A stretch of 64,000 bases of DNA from Arthrobacter sp. 18067 (GTDB taxonomy: Bacteria > Actinomycetota > Actinomycetes > Actinomycetales > Micrococcaceae), in contig NZ_CACSJJ010000015.1 in assembly GCF_902706295.1 (NCBI RefSeq), forward strand, positions 1-64,000, read 5' to 3'. Below, piece by piece: positions 37,679 to 47,722 of this stretch (the stretch's first letter is position 1; each line of letters begins with the position of its first letter). The position numbers and the translations under genes are program-made. The notes beneath the pieces are model-generated. The model was not told where the DNA came from. It was given only the letters and a program-made list of their open reading frames with translations, and did no database searches.

Positions 37679-38564
37679 CTCCACCTCCGTGGAAGAGTCC
37701 ATCGATGCCCTGGCCCACCGCTATCTGGACCGGTTCCGGGGAGGCCGCCTGCAGGCCGGGCTCACGGAGTTCGTGGTCTTCGGGCTGAAGCAGGCGTGGG
37801 CTTGTGTGTTCGGTGCAGCGTTGCTCGCGGTGATCATCGCCGCCCGCCTCTGGTATCCGGATAACGTGCCGCTCGCCCGTAACGATTTCCTGACCCTTGC
37901 CGCCGTCGTCATCCAGATACTGATGATCAGCTTCAAACTGGAGACGCTGCGGGAATTGCGGGTCATCCTGCTCTTCCACGTCGTGGGGACGGTGATGGAG
38001 TTGTTCAAGACGGACGTCGGATCCTGGGCGTACGAGGCTGAGGGATTCCTTCGGATCGGGGCGGTCCCGTTGTTCAGCGGGTTCATGTACGCGGCCGTGG
38101 GGTCCTATATGGTGCGCGTTTTCCGGCTGTTCGACCTCCGCTTCGACAGGTACCCGCGCCGTTGGATCACCGCCTTGGTTGCCGGCGCGATCTACGTGAA
38201 CTTCTTCTCGCACCACTACATCTTCGACGCGCGCTGGGTGCTGCTGGCCGCCGTCGTGCTTGTCTACGGACGGTGCGTGATGCACTTCCGGGTGTTCCGG
38301 CGTCGCTTCCGTATGCCCATCCTGGTCTCGTTTCTGCTGGTGGCGCTGTTCATTTGGTTTGCAGAGAACATCGGAACGTGGTCGCGTGCTTGGCTGTATC
38401 CGAATCAGTTGAATGGCTGGCAGGCCGTCTCGATCGACAAGCTGCTGGCGTGGTTCCTGCTGATGATCATCTCGGTGGTGCTGGTGGCGTGGGTGTACAA
38501 ACCTGAGCCGCTTGACGCCCCTGGCGCCGCCGAGGTCCCTAGGCTTCGCCGCGTAGCGCCTTGA
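37671..38564 (+). CDS. DUF817 family membrane protein
   Basis: A 297-residue integral membrane protein with about eight hydrophobic segments. Features include FVVFGLKQAWACVFGA, FKTDVGSWAYEAEG (conserved acidic segment), GFMYAAVGSYMVR and ENIGTWSRAWLYPNQ, which I recognise as the DUF817 pattern. The ATG at 37671 overlaps the true end of the DUF2236 frame by 8 bases (ATGCGTAA), so the two were originally coupled genes. The function is unknown. Confidence 0.82.
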   Translation: MRNSTSVEESIDALAHRYLDRFRGGRLQAGLTEFVVFGLKQAWACVFGAALLAVIIAARLWYPDNVPLARNDFLTLAAVVIQILMISFKLETLRELRVILLFHVVGTVMELFKTDVGSWAYEAEGFLRIGAVPLFSGFMYAAVGSYMVRVFRLFDLRFDRYPRRWITALVAGAIYVNFFSHHYIFDARWVLLAAVVLVYGRCVMHFRVFRRRFRMPILVSFLLVALFIWFAENIGTWSRAWLYPNQLNGWQAVSIDKLLAWFLLMIISVVLVAWVYKPEPLDAPGAAEVPRLRRVAP

Positions 38565-38883
38565 GGGCCGCGCGGCGCGCGTGAAGCAGGGGCTCGACGT
38601 CGGTCACCCGGGTCAGGCTCACGGCTTGCGGTTGCGGCGGGTTGCGTTGAGCGTCAATGACGATGCCGAAGGTGCCGGTCATGCCGGCAGCGAGCCATGA
38701 GTTTGTTCCGCGCCAGAGGGTGAAGTCTATGGCGGCGCCGTCCACCGTGATCGTTATGCGCCTACTGGTGAGGGCGCTGAACGCCGCGTTCTGCCGCTGA
38801 AGTGCACCGGTCCGGATCTCCTGATCCATCCGGTCGTCCATCGCCCAGAACTCGTCCGGCGGCAGGTATCCCGCGTACTCCAT
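38539..38883 (-). CDS. Hypothetical protein
   Basis: A protein of about 114 residues with no membrane segment or signal. It starts MEYAGYLPPDEFWAMDDRMD and contains a beta-rich middle (RRITITVDGAAIDFTLWRGT). No family recognised. A GTG at 38904 is an alternative start; neither start has a strong ribosome site. The 3' end overlaps the convergent DUF817 gene by 26 bases. Confidence 0.55.
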   Translation of the reverse strand: MEYAGYLPPDEFWAMDDRMDQEIRTGALQRQNAAFSALTSRRITITVDGAAIDFTLWRGTNSWLAAGMTGTFGIVIDAQRNPPQPQAVSLTRVTDVEPLLHARRAALKALRGEA

Positions 38884-38966
38884 CGCGCCAGTTTGCCAGT
38901 TCACCGTGGGCGAAACCAGTCCCTGAGGCCCGTGATTCAGGGGGTTTCCAGGCCGCCAGAAGCAAA

Positions 38967-39040
38967 GTTGAGCGTACTCGACTCAACTTTGGATTGACTT
39001 AATTCTGAGGCTGAGTACAGTTGAGTGCAGAACGCTCAAC
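38967..39040 (+). promoter_or_regulatory. dnaK promoter with two HAIR (HspR) sites
   Basis: Two inverted repeats match the HspR-associated HAIR pattern CTTGAGT-N7-ACTCAAG: GTTGAGC-N7-ACTCAAC at 38967-38987 and GTTGAGT-N7-GCTCAAC at 39020-39040. Between them lies a promoter, TTGACT (38994-38999) and TACAGT (39016-39021) with 16-base spacing. The second site overlaps the -10 end. HspR, encoded at the end of the operon, should bind here and repress until heat shock. Confidence 0.88.
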
Positions 39041-39135
39041 TAGCCGATTGTTGAGCAGGCTCCCGGCAAGTAACCGCCCAGCGGATGGCTGTCGATTGCG
39101 ATCTCCAACATCGGCCATTGAAAGGAAAACAAGAT

Positions 39136-41001
<1,866 letters not shown>

Positions 41002-41003
41002 TC

Positions 41004-41663
41004 ATGCCTCACCACGGCAACGAAGCAGAGCACTCTGAAGGCAACGAACCGCGCAAGCCAGTTATCCGGGACAACCGCAAGGTTGACCCGGAGACCGGCG
41101 CAGCCCGTCAGCCTGACAGCGAAGCTGCGGCTCCCACCGAAGGCAACGCCGCTCCCACGGACGGCGACGCCCTCTCCCAAGCTGAGGAAATCCTCAACGG
41201 GGTAGAGGTGCCGGCTGAAGAGTCGGTAGCCTCCGGTGCCGCGGCTGAAGCCCAGGCAGCGGAGCTCCGCAACGACCTCCTCCGCCTCCAGGCTGAGTAC
41301 GTCAACTACCGCAAGCGCGTCGAACGCGACCGCGCCGTAGCAGGAGAGATGGCCGTCATCGGCGTCCTGAACTCCCTGCTCCCGGTGTTGGACGACGTCG
41401 ACGCCGCACGCCAGCACGGTGACCTCGAAGACGGCCCCTTCGCCGCCATCGCCACCAAGCTGGAGAACGCGCTGAAGACGTACGGACTGGAACGCATCGC
41501 GGATACGGGCGTCGAATTCGACCCCACCATCCACGAGGCACTCATCCAGCAGCCCGGCGAAGACATCGAGGTTGACACGGTCAGCCAGGTGCTGCGCTCC
41601 GGATACCGCTCAGGGGAGCGGGTCCTGCGTGCGGCCCAGGTCATCGTGGCTGTCCCGGCGTAG
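41004..41663 (+). CDS. grpE: Nucleotide exchange factor GrpE
   Basis: A 219-residue GrpE, the ADP-release factor of DnaK. A long acidic, low-complexity N-terminal arm (about 1-85) leads into the coiled coil LLRLQAEYVNYRKRVERDR. The C-terminal beta domain contains GVEFDPTIHEALIQQPGED and VSQVLRSGYRSGERVLRAAQV. The gene starts two bases after the dnaK stop. Confidence 0.97.
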   Translation: MPHHGNEAEHSEGNEPRKPVIRDNRKVDPETGAARQPDSEAAAPTEGNAAPTDGDALSQAEEILNGVEVPAEESVASGAAAEAQAAELRNDLLRLQAEYVNYRKRVERDRAVAGEMAVIGVLNSLLPVLDDVDAARQHGDLEDGPFAAIATKLENALKTYGLERIADTGVEFDPTIHEALIQQPGEDIEVDTVSQVLRSGYRSGERVLRAAQVIVAVPA

Positions 41664-41680
41664 TCTCGCCTTGTCGCTAC

Positions 41681-41740
41681 ACCGGATATGGGGCGGTGCC
41701 CGCTTCGCGGTGCCCTCCACACCGCCGCCCCATATCCGGT
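41681..41740. other. Long stem-loop between grpE and dnaJ
   Basis: ACCGGATATGGGGCGG (41681-41696) pairs perfectly with CCGCCCCATATCCGGT (41725-41740), a 16-base stem with a 28-base loop that can fold further. It lies in the 152-base grpE-dnaJ gap. No U-run follows, so it is probably an attenuator or a processing/stability site that lowers dnaJ-hspR expression relative to dnaK-grpE, or a dispersed repeat. Confidence 0.6.
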
Positions 41741-41815
41741 TCCGCGCCCGCTGTAAGCTCGCCTGAGGTGAGCTGACTGCGGCCGTACGCTTTATTGATT
41801 TGAAAGGAAACGCTC

Positions 41816-42799
41816 TTGGCCAGCCAGGACTGGGTTGAAAAGGATTTTTACGCGATCCTTGGTATCGCCAAGGACGCGTCCGACGCGGATATTAAGAAGG
41901 CTTACCGCAAGCTGGCCCGGCAGTACCACCCGGATACCAATGCTGGGGATGCTGCTGCGGAGAAGAAGTTCAAGGACATTTCCGAGGCTTACTCGGTGTT
42001 GTCGAGTGCCGAGGACCGGCAGCAGTATGACGCCATCCGTGCCATGGGTGGTGCCCGGTTTGCTCCGGGTGCTGGCGCTGGACGTGGTGGTGCTGGAGCC
42101 AACGGTGGGTTCGAGGACCTGTTCGGTGGCTTGTTCGGTGGCGGGCCGGGTGCCCGTCAGCCTGCAGGCGGCGGCGGTATTCCGCCTGAGTTCGCTGACC
42201 TGTTTGGTGGCGGCTTTGGCGGCGGCAACCAGACCGGGTTCCAAAGGGCTCCGCAGAAGGGTTCTGACCGGACAGCTACGACGTCCATATCGTTTGCCGG
42301 TTCCATCAAGGGCACCACTGTGAGCCTGCGTGAAAGCAATGGCAACGTCATCGACGTCAAGATCCCCGCCGGCATCAAGGACGGGCAGAAAGTACGTCAG
42401 CGCGGCAAGGGCAACGTTGGCCCGGCCGGCAACGGCGACCTCATCATCACTGTGAGCGTGAAGCCGCATGATTTCTTCCACCGCGACGGCGACAACATCC
42501 GTATCCACGTGCCGGTCACGTTCGCGGAAGCGGCGCTTGGCGCCACTATTGAGGTTCCAACGCTCGACGGCGACACCGTCAAGGTGCGCGTCCCGGCCGG
42601 AACACCATCGGGTCGTACCCTCCGGGTCAAGGGCCGCGGCGTGAAGACGTCCAAGGCGACCGGCGACCTGTTGGTGACTATCGACGTCGCGGTTCCCCAG
42701 AACCTGAACAAGGAAGCGGAAGAAGCCGTGAAGGCTTTCGCTGCTGCCACCACTGACGCCAACCCGCGTCACGACCTGGCCACGAAGGCCCGGTTGTAA
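41816..42799 (+). CDS. dnaJ: DnaJ-family co-chaperone without zinc finger (CbpA-like, class II)
   Basis: A 327-residue J-domain protein. The J domain (about 8-75) has the HPD motif (RQYHPDTN). A Gly/Phe-rich linker (about 80-145) follows, and then two beta-sandwich C-terminal domains (VPVTFAEAALGATIEVPTLDG). The protein contains no cysteine, so the DnaJ zinc finger is absent and it is a class II (CbpA/DnaJ2-type) protein. The TTG start at 41816 is preceded by AAAGGAAA. It stimulates DnaK ATPase and loads substrates. Confidence 0.93.
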   Translation: MASQDWVEKDFYAILGIAKDASDADIKKAYRKLARQYHPDTNAGDAAAEKKFKDISEAYSVLSSAEDRQQYDAIRAMGGARFAPGAGAGRGGAGANGGFEDLFGGLFGGGPGARQPAGGGGIPPEFADLFGGGFGGGNQTGFQRAPQKGSDRTATTSISFAGSIKGTTVSLRESNGNVIDVKIPAGIKDGQKVRQRGKGNVGPAGNGDLIITVSVKPHDFFHRDGDNIRIHVPVTFAEAALGATIEVPTLDGDTVKVRVPAGTPSGRTLRVKGRGVKTSKATGDLLVTIDVAVPQNLNKEAEEAVKAFAAATTDANPRHDLATKARL

Positions 42800-42809
42800 G
42801 GAGGCGGTC

Positions 42810-43229
42810 ATGGGCATCGACGTCAACCAGCCGATCTTTGTCATCTCCGTTGCTGCGGAGCTTGCCGACATGCATCCGCAGACGTTGCGCCAGTACGACC
42901 GGTTGGGCATCGTCTCGCCCAGTCGTGCGCCCGGCAAGTCCCGCCGCTACTCGCAGAACGACGTCAACAAGCTGCGGGAGGTCCAGCGCCTCTCGCAGTC
43001 AGGCGTCTCCCTTGAGGGCATCAAGCGAATCCTCGACCTCGAAAACCAGGTCGCCGCGCTCCAATACCGCGTGGCTGAGCTGACAGAAGAACTGACCCGC
43101 CGCCGGACGCCCGTGGATGCGCGCATCTTTGCTGCAGGTGCAGCTGGCGACGTCGTCAGCCTGGCCCGTGGCCAGCGTCCCCGTGCGCGGTCGCAGGCTG
43201 TTGTCGTGTGGAGGCCTCGAGGGGATTAG
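42810..43229 (+). CDS. hspR: Heat-shock repressor HspR (MerR family)
   Basis: A 139-residue MerR-type regulator. The winged helix domain shows VISVAAELADMHPQTLRQYDRLGIVSPSR followed by SRRYSQNDVNKLREVQRLS (shown in parts), and a coiled-coil dimer segment follows (ILDLENQVAALQYRVAELTEEL). In actinobacteria HspR with DnaK as co-repressor binds HAIR sites; two such sites precede dnaK. The ATG is 10 bases after the dnaJ stop with AAGGAGG between. Confidence 0.96.
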   Translation: MGIDVNQPIFVISVAAELADMHPQTLRQYDRLGIVSPSRAPGKSRRYSQNDVNKLREVQRLSQSGVSLEGIKRILDLENQVAALQYRVAELTEELTRRRTPVDARIFAAGAAGDVVSLARGQRPRARSQAVVVWRPRGD

Positions 43230-43238
43230 TTCCGTGAG

Positions 43239-43640
43239 CTAAGCCCGGCTGCGGTCCCAACTCACCACCACGCGGGCAGCTCCCCCCTCGGTGCGCTCCA
43301 CGTTGACCACGATCTGCGAGTCCGTTGCACCCATGTCCCGGATCTGCTGCTTGTAATTCCCGATGTGCTCTTGCAGCGACTCTTCGGTCCACTCGCCGGG
43401 ACGCATCCTCGTGGAAATCTCAACTGGTTCCTCCCGGACAAGAATCTCGTCGGGCTGTTCGGTCGGTGCGGGTTCCGGCGTCGGGGAAGCCTGCGGCGCC
43501 AGCATCCGGAAGGCAAACGCGCCGCCGGCTATGCCAGCCGCCAAACCCGCTGCGATGAGCCAGATGGCGCGTCCTGGTCCGCGCCGTTTGGAACTGGTTC
43601 CGATCAGGTTTGCTGCCTTTTTGGAGTTTCGTCGTGCCAT
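43239..43640 (-). CDS. Hypothetical membrane-anchored protein
   Basis: A 133-residue protein: a basic N-terminus (MARRNSKKAANLIGTSSKRRG), one membrane segment (AIWLIAAGLAAGIAGGAFAF, about 27-46), a proline-rich linker with PTPEPAPTEQP, and an exported C-terminal domain of about 70 residues ending in beta-like RTEGGAARVVVSWDRSRA. No family recognised. It is convergent with hspR, ten bases apart. The gap from 43641 to 43840 shows no gene. Confidence 0.7.
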   Translation of the reverse strand: MARRNSKKAANLIGTSSKRRGPGRAIWLIAAGLAAGIAGGAFAFRMLAPQASPTPEPAPTEQPDEILVREEPVEISTRMRPGEWTEESLQEHIGNYKQQIRDMGATDSQIVVNVERTEGGAARVVVSWDRSRA

Positions 43641-43840
43641 GGGGAGTTCAACTTTCCAGTCGGCGTTCGGTAGTCCGTGCATCTGCGGGCCGTAACCCGC
43701 CCCTCCATCGTAAGCATCCTTAGAACCCTTGGTAAGCCGGGCGCACGCTGAGGTGGCTACGGAATGGACGAGGGAGGTACTCCCGCTACCTGTAACAAGG
43801 GACTCTCCCACATCTCTCACAACCGGGTTGTCATGGATAG

Positions 43841-45241
43841 GTGACCTCCACCAGCACTTCCTCGAATCCCGCTGTCTCGCCTGACCAGCCGGTGACCCCC
43901 GCACCCGGGGCAGCCGGCCGCGTCGCCCTGGCCGTCTCCACGCTCGGTTTCTTCGTCATCACGCTGGACGCCCTGATCGTCAACGTTGCGTTGGCAACCA
44001 TCGGCGCCCAACTCGGCGGTGGCACGGCAGGCCAGCAGTGGATCGTGGACGGCTACACGCTCATGTTCGCGTCCTTGCTGTTGTTCGCCGGGAATCTGTC
44101 GGACCGCATCGGAGCCAAGCGCGCGTTCACCTTCGGGCTGGTGTTGTTTGTTCTGGCATCGGCCGCCTGTGCGTTAGCCCCTGTTCTGTGGGTCCTGATC
44201 CTCGCCAGGTTCGTGCAGGGCGCCGCGGCCTCGCTGATGCTGCCGCCGTCGATGGCCCTGATCCGCGAAGCCTTCCCGGACGCGATCCAACGTTCCAAAG
44301 CCATTGGTTTGTGGGCGCTCGGCGGGGCCGTGGCGGCCGCAGCCGGACCGGCGCTCGGCGGATTGCTGACCACTGTTGACTGGCGCTTGGTCTTCCTCAT
44401 CAACGTACCCGTGGGTGCAGTGGCAGTGGCATTGCTCCTGAAGGTCCCGGCCTCCCCGGAGCGGCCGGCGACGTTCGATTGGCTGGGCCAGATCGCGGCC
44501 CTCATCGGCGTAGGGGCTCTCATCTTCGGGCTCATTGAGGGAGGGGTACTGGGGTTCGGGGCGCCGCAGGTCCTGCTCGCACTGGCTGGTGCTGTCCTGG
44601 CGATCGCCGTGTTCCTCAGGGCACAGGCCCATGGACAGAACCCGATGATGCCTCTTGATCTGTTCCAATCCGGTGGGCTTCGAATCGCGCTGTCGGTGGG
44701 GTTCAGTTTCATGGTTGGTTGGTACGGGATGGTGTTTGTGATCAGCCTCTTCCTGCAGCAGCACCTCGGCCTGTCCCCGTTGCTGGCTGGCCTGGCTTTC
44801 CTGCCTGCCTCCGTTCTCATTGCAGTCAGCAACGTGGTGGCCGGCAGAATGGCCGCTAAATTCGGCCCCCGCGTTCCGGCTGTCGTTGGCCAGTTGTTGA
44901 TGGTGGTGGGATTGCTGGGCATGCTGTTGGCGGCGCCCGCCGGATCGCTGGTAGCTGTCGCGCTGCTGCTGATCCCCATCGGTGTCGGTGGCGCACTGGC
45001 CATGCCACCCATCACGGCGCACGTCCTGGACAGCGTCCCCGCGCATAGGTCAGGCACCGCAAGCGCGGTCTTCAACACCTTCCGCCAGCTCGGCGGGGCC
45101 GTTGGCGTTGCTGTCTTCGGTGCGCTGCTGGCCGGCCCTGCAGGGTTCGTGCCCGGTTTGCAGGCGAGCCTGCTGATCGCAGCCCTATTGCTTCTCGCGA
45201 CGGCGGTCGCGAGCCTTTTCATTCGCCGGATCCACAACTAA
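43841..45241 (+). CDS. MFS transporter, DHA2 (EmrB/QacA) drug:H+ antiporter type
   Basis: A 466-residue membrane protein with about fourteen membrane segments. Family motifs: motif D1-like LDALIVNVALATIG (segment 1), WIVDGYTLMFASLLLFAGNLSDRIGAKRAF (motif A, shown in part as GNLSDRIGAKRAF), and motif C-like GGAVAAAAGPALGGLL in segment 5. The GTG start at 43841 is close behind GGATAG. The neighbouring CMD-family gene follows 24 bases later. The substrate is not evident. Confidence 0.9.
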   Translation: MTSTSTSSNPAVSPDQPVTPAPGAAGRVALAVSTLGFFVITLDALIVNVALATIGAQLGGGTAGQQWIVDGYTLMFASLLLFAGNLSDRIGAKRAFTFGLVLFVLASAACALAPVLWVLILARFVQGAAASLMLPPSMALIREAFPDAIQRSKAIGLWALGGAVAAAAGPALGGLLTTVDWRLVFLINVPVGAVAVALLLKVPASPERPATFDWLGQIAALIGVGALIFGLIEGGVLGFGAPQVLLALAGAVLAIAVFLRAQAHGQNPMMPLDLFQSGGLRIALSVGFSFMVGWYGMVFVISLFLQQHLGLSPLLAGLAFLPASVLIAVSNVVAGRMAAKFGPRVPAVVGQLLMVVGLLGMLLAAPAGSLVAVALLLIPIGVGGALAMPPITAHVLDSVPAHRSGTASAVFNTFRQLGGAVGVAVFGALLAGPAGFVPGLQASLLIAALLLLATAVASLFIRRIHN

Positions 45242-45265
45242 ACCACTCATCAAAGGAGACCTCCC

Positions 45266-46033
45266 ATGGCACCCACGGAGACCGCACGCCGGAACCACGA
45301 CCAACTTTTCCCGGGAAAGCTCCCAACCCTTGCGGTCACGGATCCCGAACTCGTGGAGATAGTCAACAACTTCGCCCTTGACGAGACCCGTCGCTATGGA
45401 AATTTGGACACCAAGACCCGGCTCATGGTCCAGCTCGCATCGCTCATCGCGTGCCAGGGCCTGGGCGAGTACAAGACCATGCTGGGTGCGGCCCTCACCA
45501 TTGGGGTGACCCCGGTTCAGGTCAAGGAAATCGTCTATCAGGCGGTGCCCTATGTTGGCATGGCCAAGGTCTCTGACTTCCTGACTGCCACCAACCAGAT
45601 CCTCACCGATCATGGAGTGGAACTTCCCTTGGAAGGACAGTCCAGCACTACGCCGGCTGACCGCGCAGAAAAGGGCCTGGCGGTCCAGGAAATCATCGCC
45701 GGCGTCGAGAGGGTGGACGCCATGCGTGCCGCTGCGGCCGAAGACGAAAGGCACTTCCAGGACTATTTGGCCGGAAACTGCTTTGGTGATTACCTCACCC
45801 GCGGTGGCCTCGACATCGCAACCCGCGAGCTCCTCACGCTGTCCATGCTGGTCTCCTTGGGCGGCTGCGAACCTCAAGTGAAGGGGCACGTCCAAGGCAA
45901 CCTCAACGTCGGCAATAACCGCGCACGGATGCTTGAGGTGATCACGGCATTGCTGCCCTACATTGGGTATCCGCGGACGCTGAACGCGCTCCGGGTACTC
46001 AACGAAGTGGTTCCGGCCGCCGAAACCGTTTAG
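45266..46033 (+). CDS. Carboxymuconolactone decarboxylase family protein, two CMD domains
   Basis: A 255-residue cytoplasmic protein with two consecutive CMD-like domains: about 30-115 (TRLMVQLASLIACQGLGEYKTML, shown in part as LASLIACQGLGEYKTML) and about 165-245 (TRELLTLSMLVSLGGCEPQVKGH). A good AAAGGAG site precedes the ATG. CMD proteins include gamma-carboxymuconolactone decarboxylases and AhpD-type peroxidase partners; the AhpD CxxC pair is not seen here. It is probably co-transcribed with the MFS gene. Confidence 0.85.
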   Translation: MAPTETARRNHDQLFPGKLPTLAVTDPELVEIVNNFALDETRRYGNLDTKTRLMVQLASLIACQGLGEYKTMLGAALTIGVTPVQVKEIVYQAVPYVGMAKVSDFLTATNQILTDHGVELPLEGQSSTTPADRAEKGLAVQEIIAGVERVDAMRAAAAEDERHFQDYLAGNCFGDYLTRGGLDIATRELLTLSMLVSLGGCEPQVKGHVQGNLNVGNNRARMLEVITALLPYIGYPRTLNALRVLNEVVPAAETV

Positions 46034-46138
46034 CCGTCCAGTGCCGGTTCTACCTGTGGCTAGATGGGTGAAACGGGCAGATAATGAAGGCATGGCACGG
46101 CAAGCAGCGCTCGTGCTGATGACCTGAGCATCGTGAGG

Positions 46139-46450
46139 ATGATTCCGGTGTCGTTGTCGGAAGAAGAACGCAGGAGCTTGGAAGAGCTGGAGCGGGAACT
46201 CGCGTCGACGGATCCCGGGCTCGCCTCTGAGCTGAAGTCTGGCCGCCCACGCGGAGCAGCAGCCCGCACAATTCTTGGCAGCCTGGCTGTTCTGTCCGGC
46301 TTCGTCATGGTGATCGCCGGGATTATCACCCAGCTCGTCGTGCTGGGGGTGGTGGGTTTCCTGCTTGCCAGCGCCGGGGCCTACTGGCTTCTTGCCGGGT
46401 CTTCGCTCCGGCGGCGGATCGGACGGCACGACGGCGAACCGGCACCGTAA
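46139..46450 (+). CDS. DUF3040 family small membrane protein
   Basis: A 103-residue protein typical of the actinobacterial DUF3040 family. A cytoplasmic helical head (PVSLSEEERRSLEELERELASTDPGLA, shown in part as SLSEEERRSLEELERELAS) is followed by two membrane segments (GSLAVLSGFVMVIAGI and LVVLGVVGFLLASAGAYWLL) and a short basic tail. The ATG at 46139 fits the family start; an in-frame GTG lies at 46133. The function is unknown. Confidence 0.85.
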   Translation: MIPVSLSEEERRSLEELERELASTDPGLASELKSGRPRGAAARTILGSLAVLSGFVMVIAGIITQLVVLGVVGFLLASAGAYWLLAGSSLRRRIGRHDGEPAP

Positions 46451-46503
46451 TGAGGTACGGCACCTTGGGCGCTACCCCCCGACGCCGGTGAGACGGACGT
46501 TTC

Positions 46504-46929
46504 TTAAGGAACCGGAGGAACGGGAGGCTGGACCGGCGCTTCCGGCTGCTTCACGGGTTCCGGCTCGCCCGGGGGCATCATCATGCGCCACGCCAGGACT
46601 GCGCCCGCGCCAACCACAGCCCCAACGAGGAGGCCGACAACCCACCCTGACAGGCGTGGAGCACGCTGTGGGCTCGTCCGCTTCAAGGCCTGCGTCGTCC
46701 TCTTGACGGCGTTGGCTGCAGTCCGTTGGGCATCCTTGGCAGCCTTTTTGTTGCCGGTCAGCGTGAGCATGACACCGTGTACCACGGACGGGACATCGGC
46801 ATGATCGATGCGGGTCAACGCCCACTTCACCACCGCATCAGCCTGGGACGATGTGCCGTCTGCCGCGTGCGTCACCCACTCCCGGGCAAGATCCTGCACG
46901 GCGGGAATGATGTTCTGCGGTTTGTACAT
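46504..46929 (-). CDS. Hypothetical membrane-anchored protein
   Basis: A 141-residue protein: an N-terminal helical region (about 1-85), one membrane segment (WVVGLLVGAVVGAGAVLAW, about 95-114), and a proline-rich end (PPGEPEPVKQPEAPVQPPVP). No family recognised. The ATG lies at 46929 with a GGGTGC stretch upstream. It is convergent with the DUF3040 gene. Confidence 0.72.
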   Translation of the reverse strand: MYKPQNIIPAVQDLAREWVTHAADGTSSQADAVVKWALTRIDHADVPSVVHGVMLTLTGNKKAAKDAQRTAANAVKRTTQALKRTSPQRAPRLSGWVVGLLVGAVVGAGAVLAWRMMMPPGEPEPVKQPEAPVQPPVPPVP

Positions 46930-47015
46930 GGTGCACCCCTATCGGAGTAGATGGCCCCGTTTGCCAGCCTACGCCGGAGCCCCTGCGACCAACAGGGCGC
47001 CCCGGCGTCGGAGGG

Positions 47016-47666
47016 TCAGTCGCGGACCACTGCCGCCAACTCCACAGGGTTCTCCAGTCCGGCCCACTGGCCGTTGAGGGTCAGCCCGCTGTGGAGCTCA
47101 GGTGCTGCCGCGGTGCTGGCAGAAGCGTCCGCGGCTACATCCAGGACCCGCGCCACTTTCAATCGAAGATCGCCCGCGTCGATGATCGTCACGCCGCTGC
47201 CCGATACCGGCGCCGATGCGCTCAAGGTGGGGACACCGCCGTCGAGCTTTCCGCTGCCTTTCACCGTGACCGTGCTGGGCCGGGGTTCCGGCTCGCCGTC
47301 GACGATCAGTTCCGCCTCGTTCTGGCCGGTCAAGATGGCTGTAGCGAGGGCTTTGACGTAGATGGGGTCGGCGCAGGCGTCGTAGACGTAGCGCTTGCCC
47401 AGGACCGAGTGATCCATGGTGCCGATGAGCCATTCCTCGGCGCCGGCCAGCTCGAAGCCGCGGTAGCTGAGGGGAACCTGGTAGATGCGCTCGCCTGCGG
47501 TGACAACATGGGTCTCGATACCCACTTCTCCGGCGGGATCGTCAAAACGGTAGGCGCCGATGAGTTCCGGGGTGCCGTCCTGGATGAACCAGGGCTGCTT
47601 CGGCAAGTAGTCAGCGATGAGTTCGAGCTTGGACGGGGACAGGGTTGCCTTGTGAATGATCGCCAT
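47016..47666 (-). CDS. Stand-alone maltokinase N-terminal cap-like protein
   Basis: A 216-residue protein resembling the N-terminal cap domain of mycobacterial-type maltokinase: MAIIHKATLSPSKLELIADYLPKQPW (shown in part as KATLSPSKLELIADYLPKQ), AYRFDDPAGEVGIETH, YQVPLSYRG, LIGTMDHSVLGKRYVYD. There is no kinase domain. Such free-standing caps are common in actinobacteria and their role is not settled. The ATG at 47666 is the family start; the extension to 47711 is not conserved-looking. Confidence 0.8.
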   Translation of the reverse strand: MAIIHKATLSPSKLELIADYLPKQPWFIQDGTPELIGAYRFDDPAGEVGIETHVVTAGERIYQVPLSYRGFELAGAEEWLIGTMDHSVLGKRYVYDACADPIYVKALATAILTGQNEAELIVDGEPEPRPSTVTVKGSGKLDGGVPTLSASAPVSGSGVTIIDAGDLRLKVARVLDVAADASASTAAAPELHSGLTLNGQWAGLENPVELAAVVRD

Positions 47667-47722
47667 GGTCTCCAGCCTAGGGCAGGGTGCCGCGGTCCCG
47701 AAGACGGGCACCCTGCCAACAG

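Noticed and set aside
36867..38285. 472-codon open frame on the minus strand
   Set aside because: It lies antisense to the DUF2236/DUF817 genes, whose sequence is clearly family-like; the antisense product is low-complexity and histidine/glutamine-rich.
43641..43840. A small gene or RNA between the hypothetical membrane protein and the MFS gene
   Set aside because: The minus-strand frame that covers it is an unsupported extension, and no RNA fold stands out.
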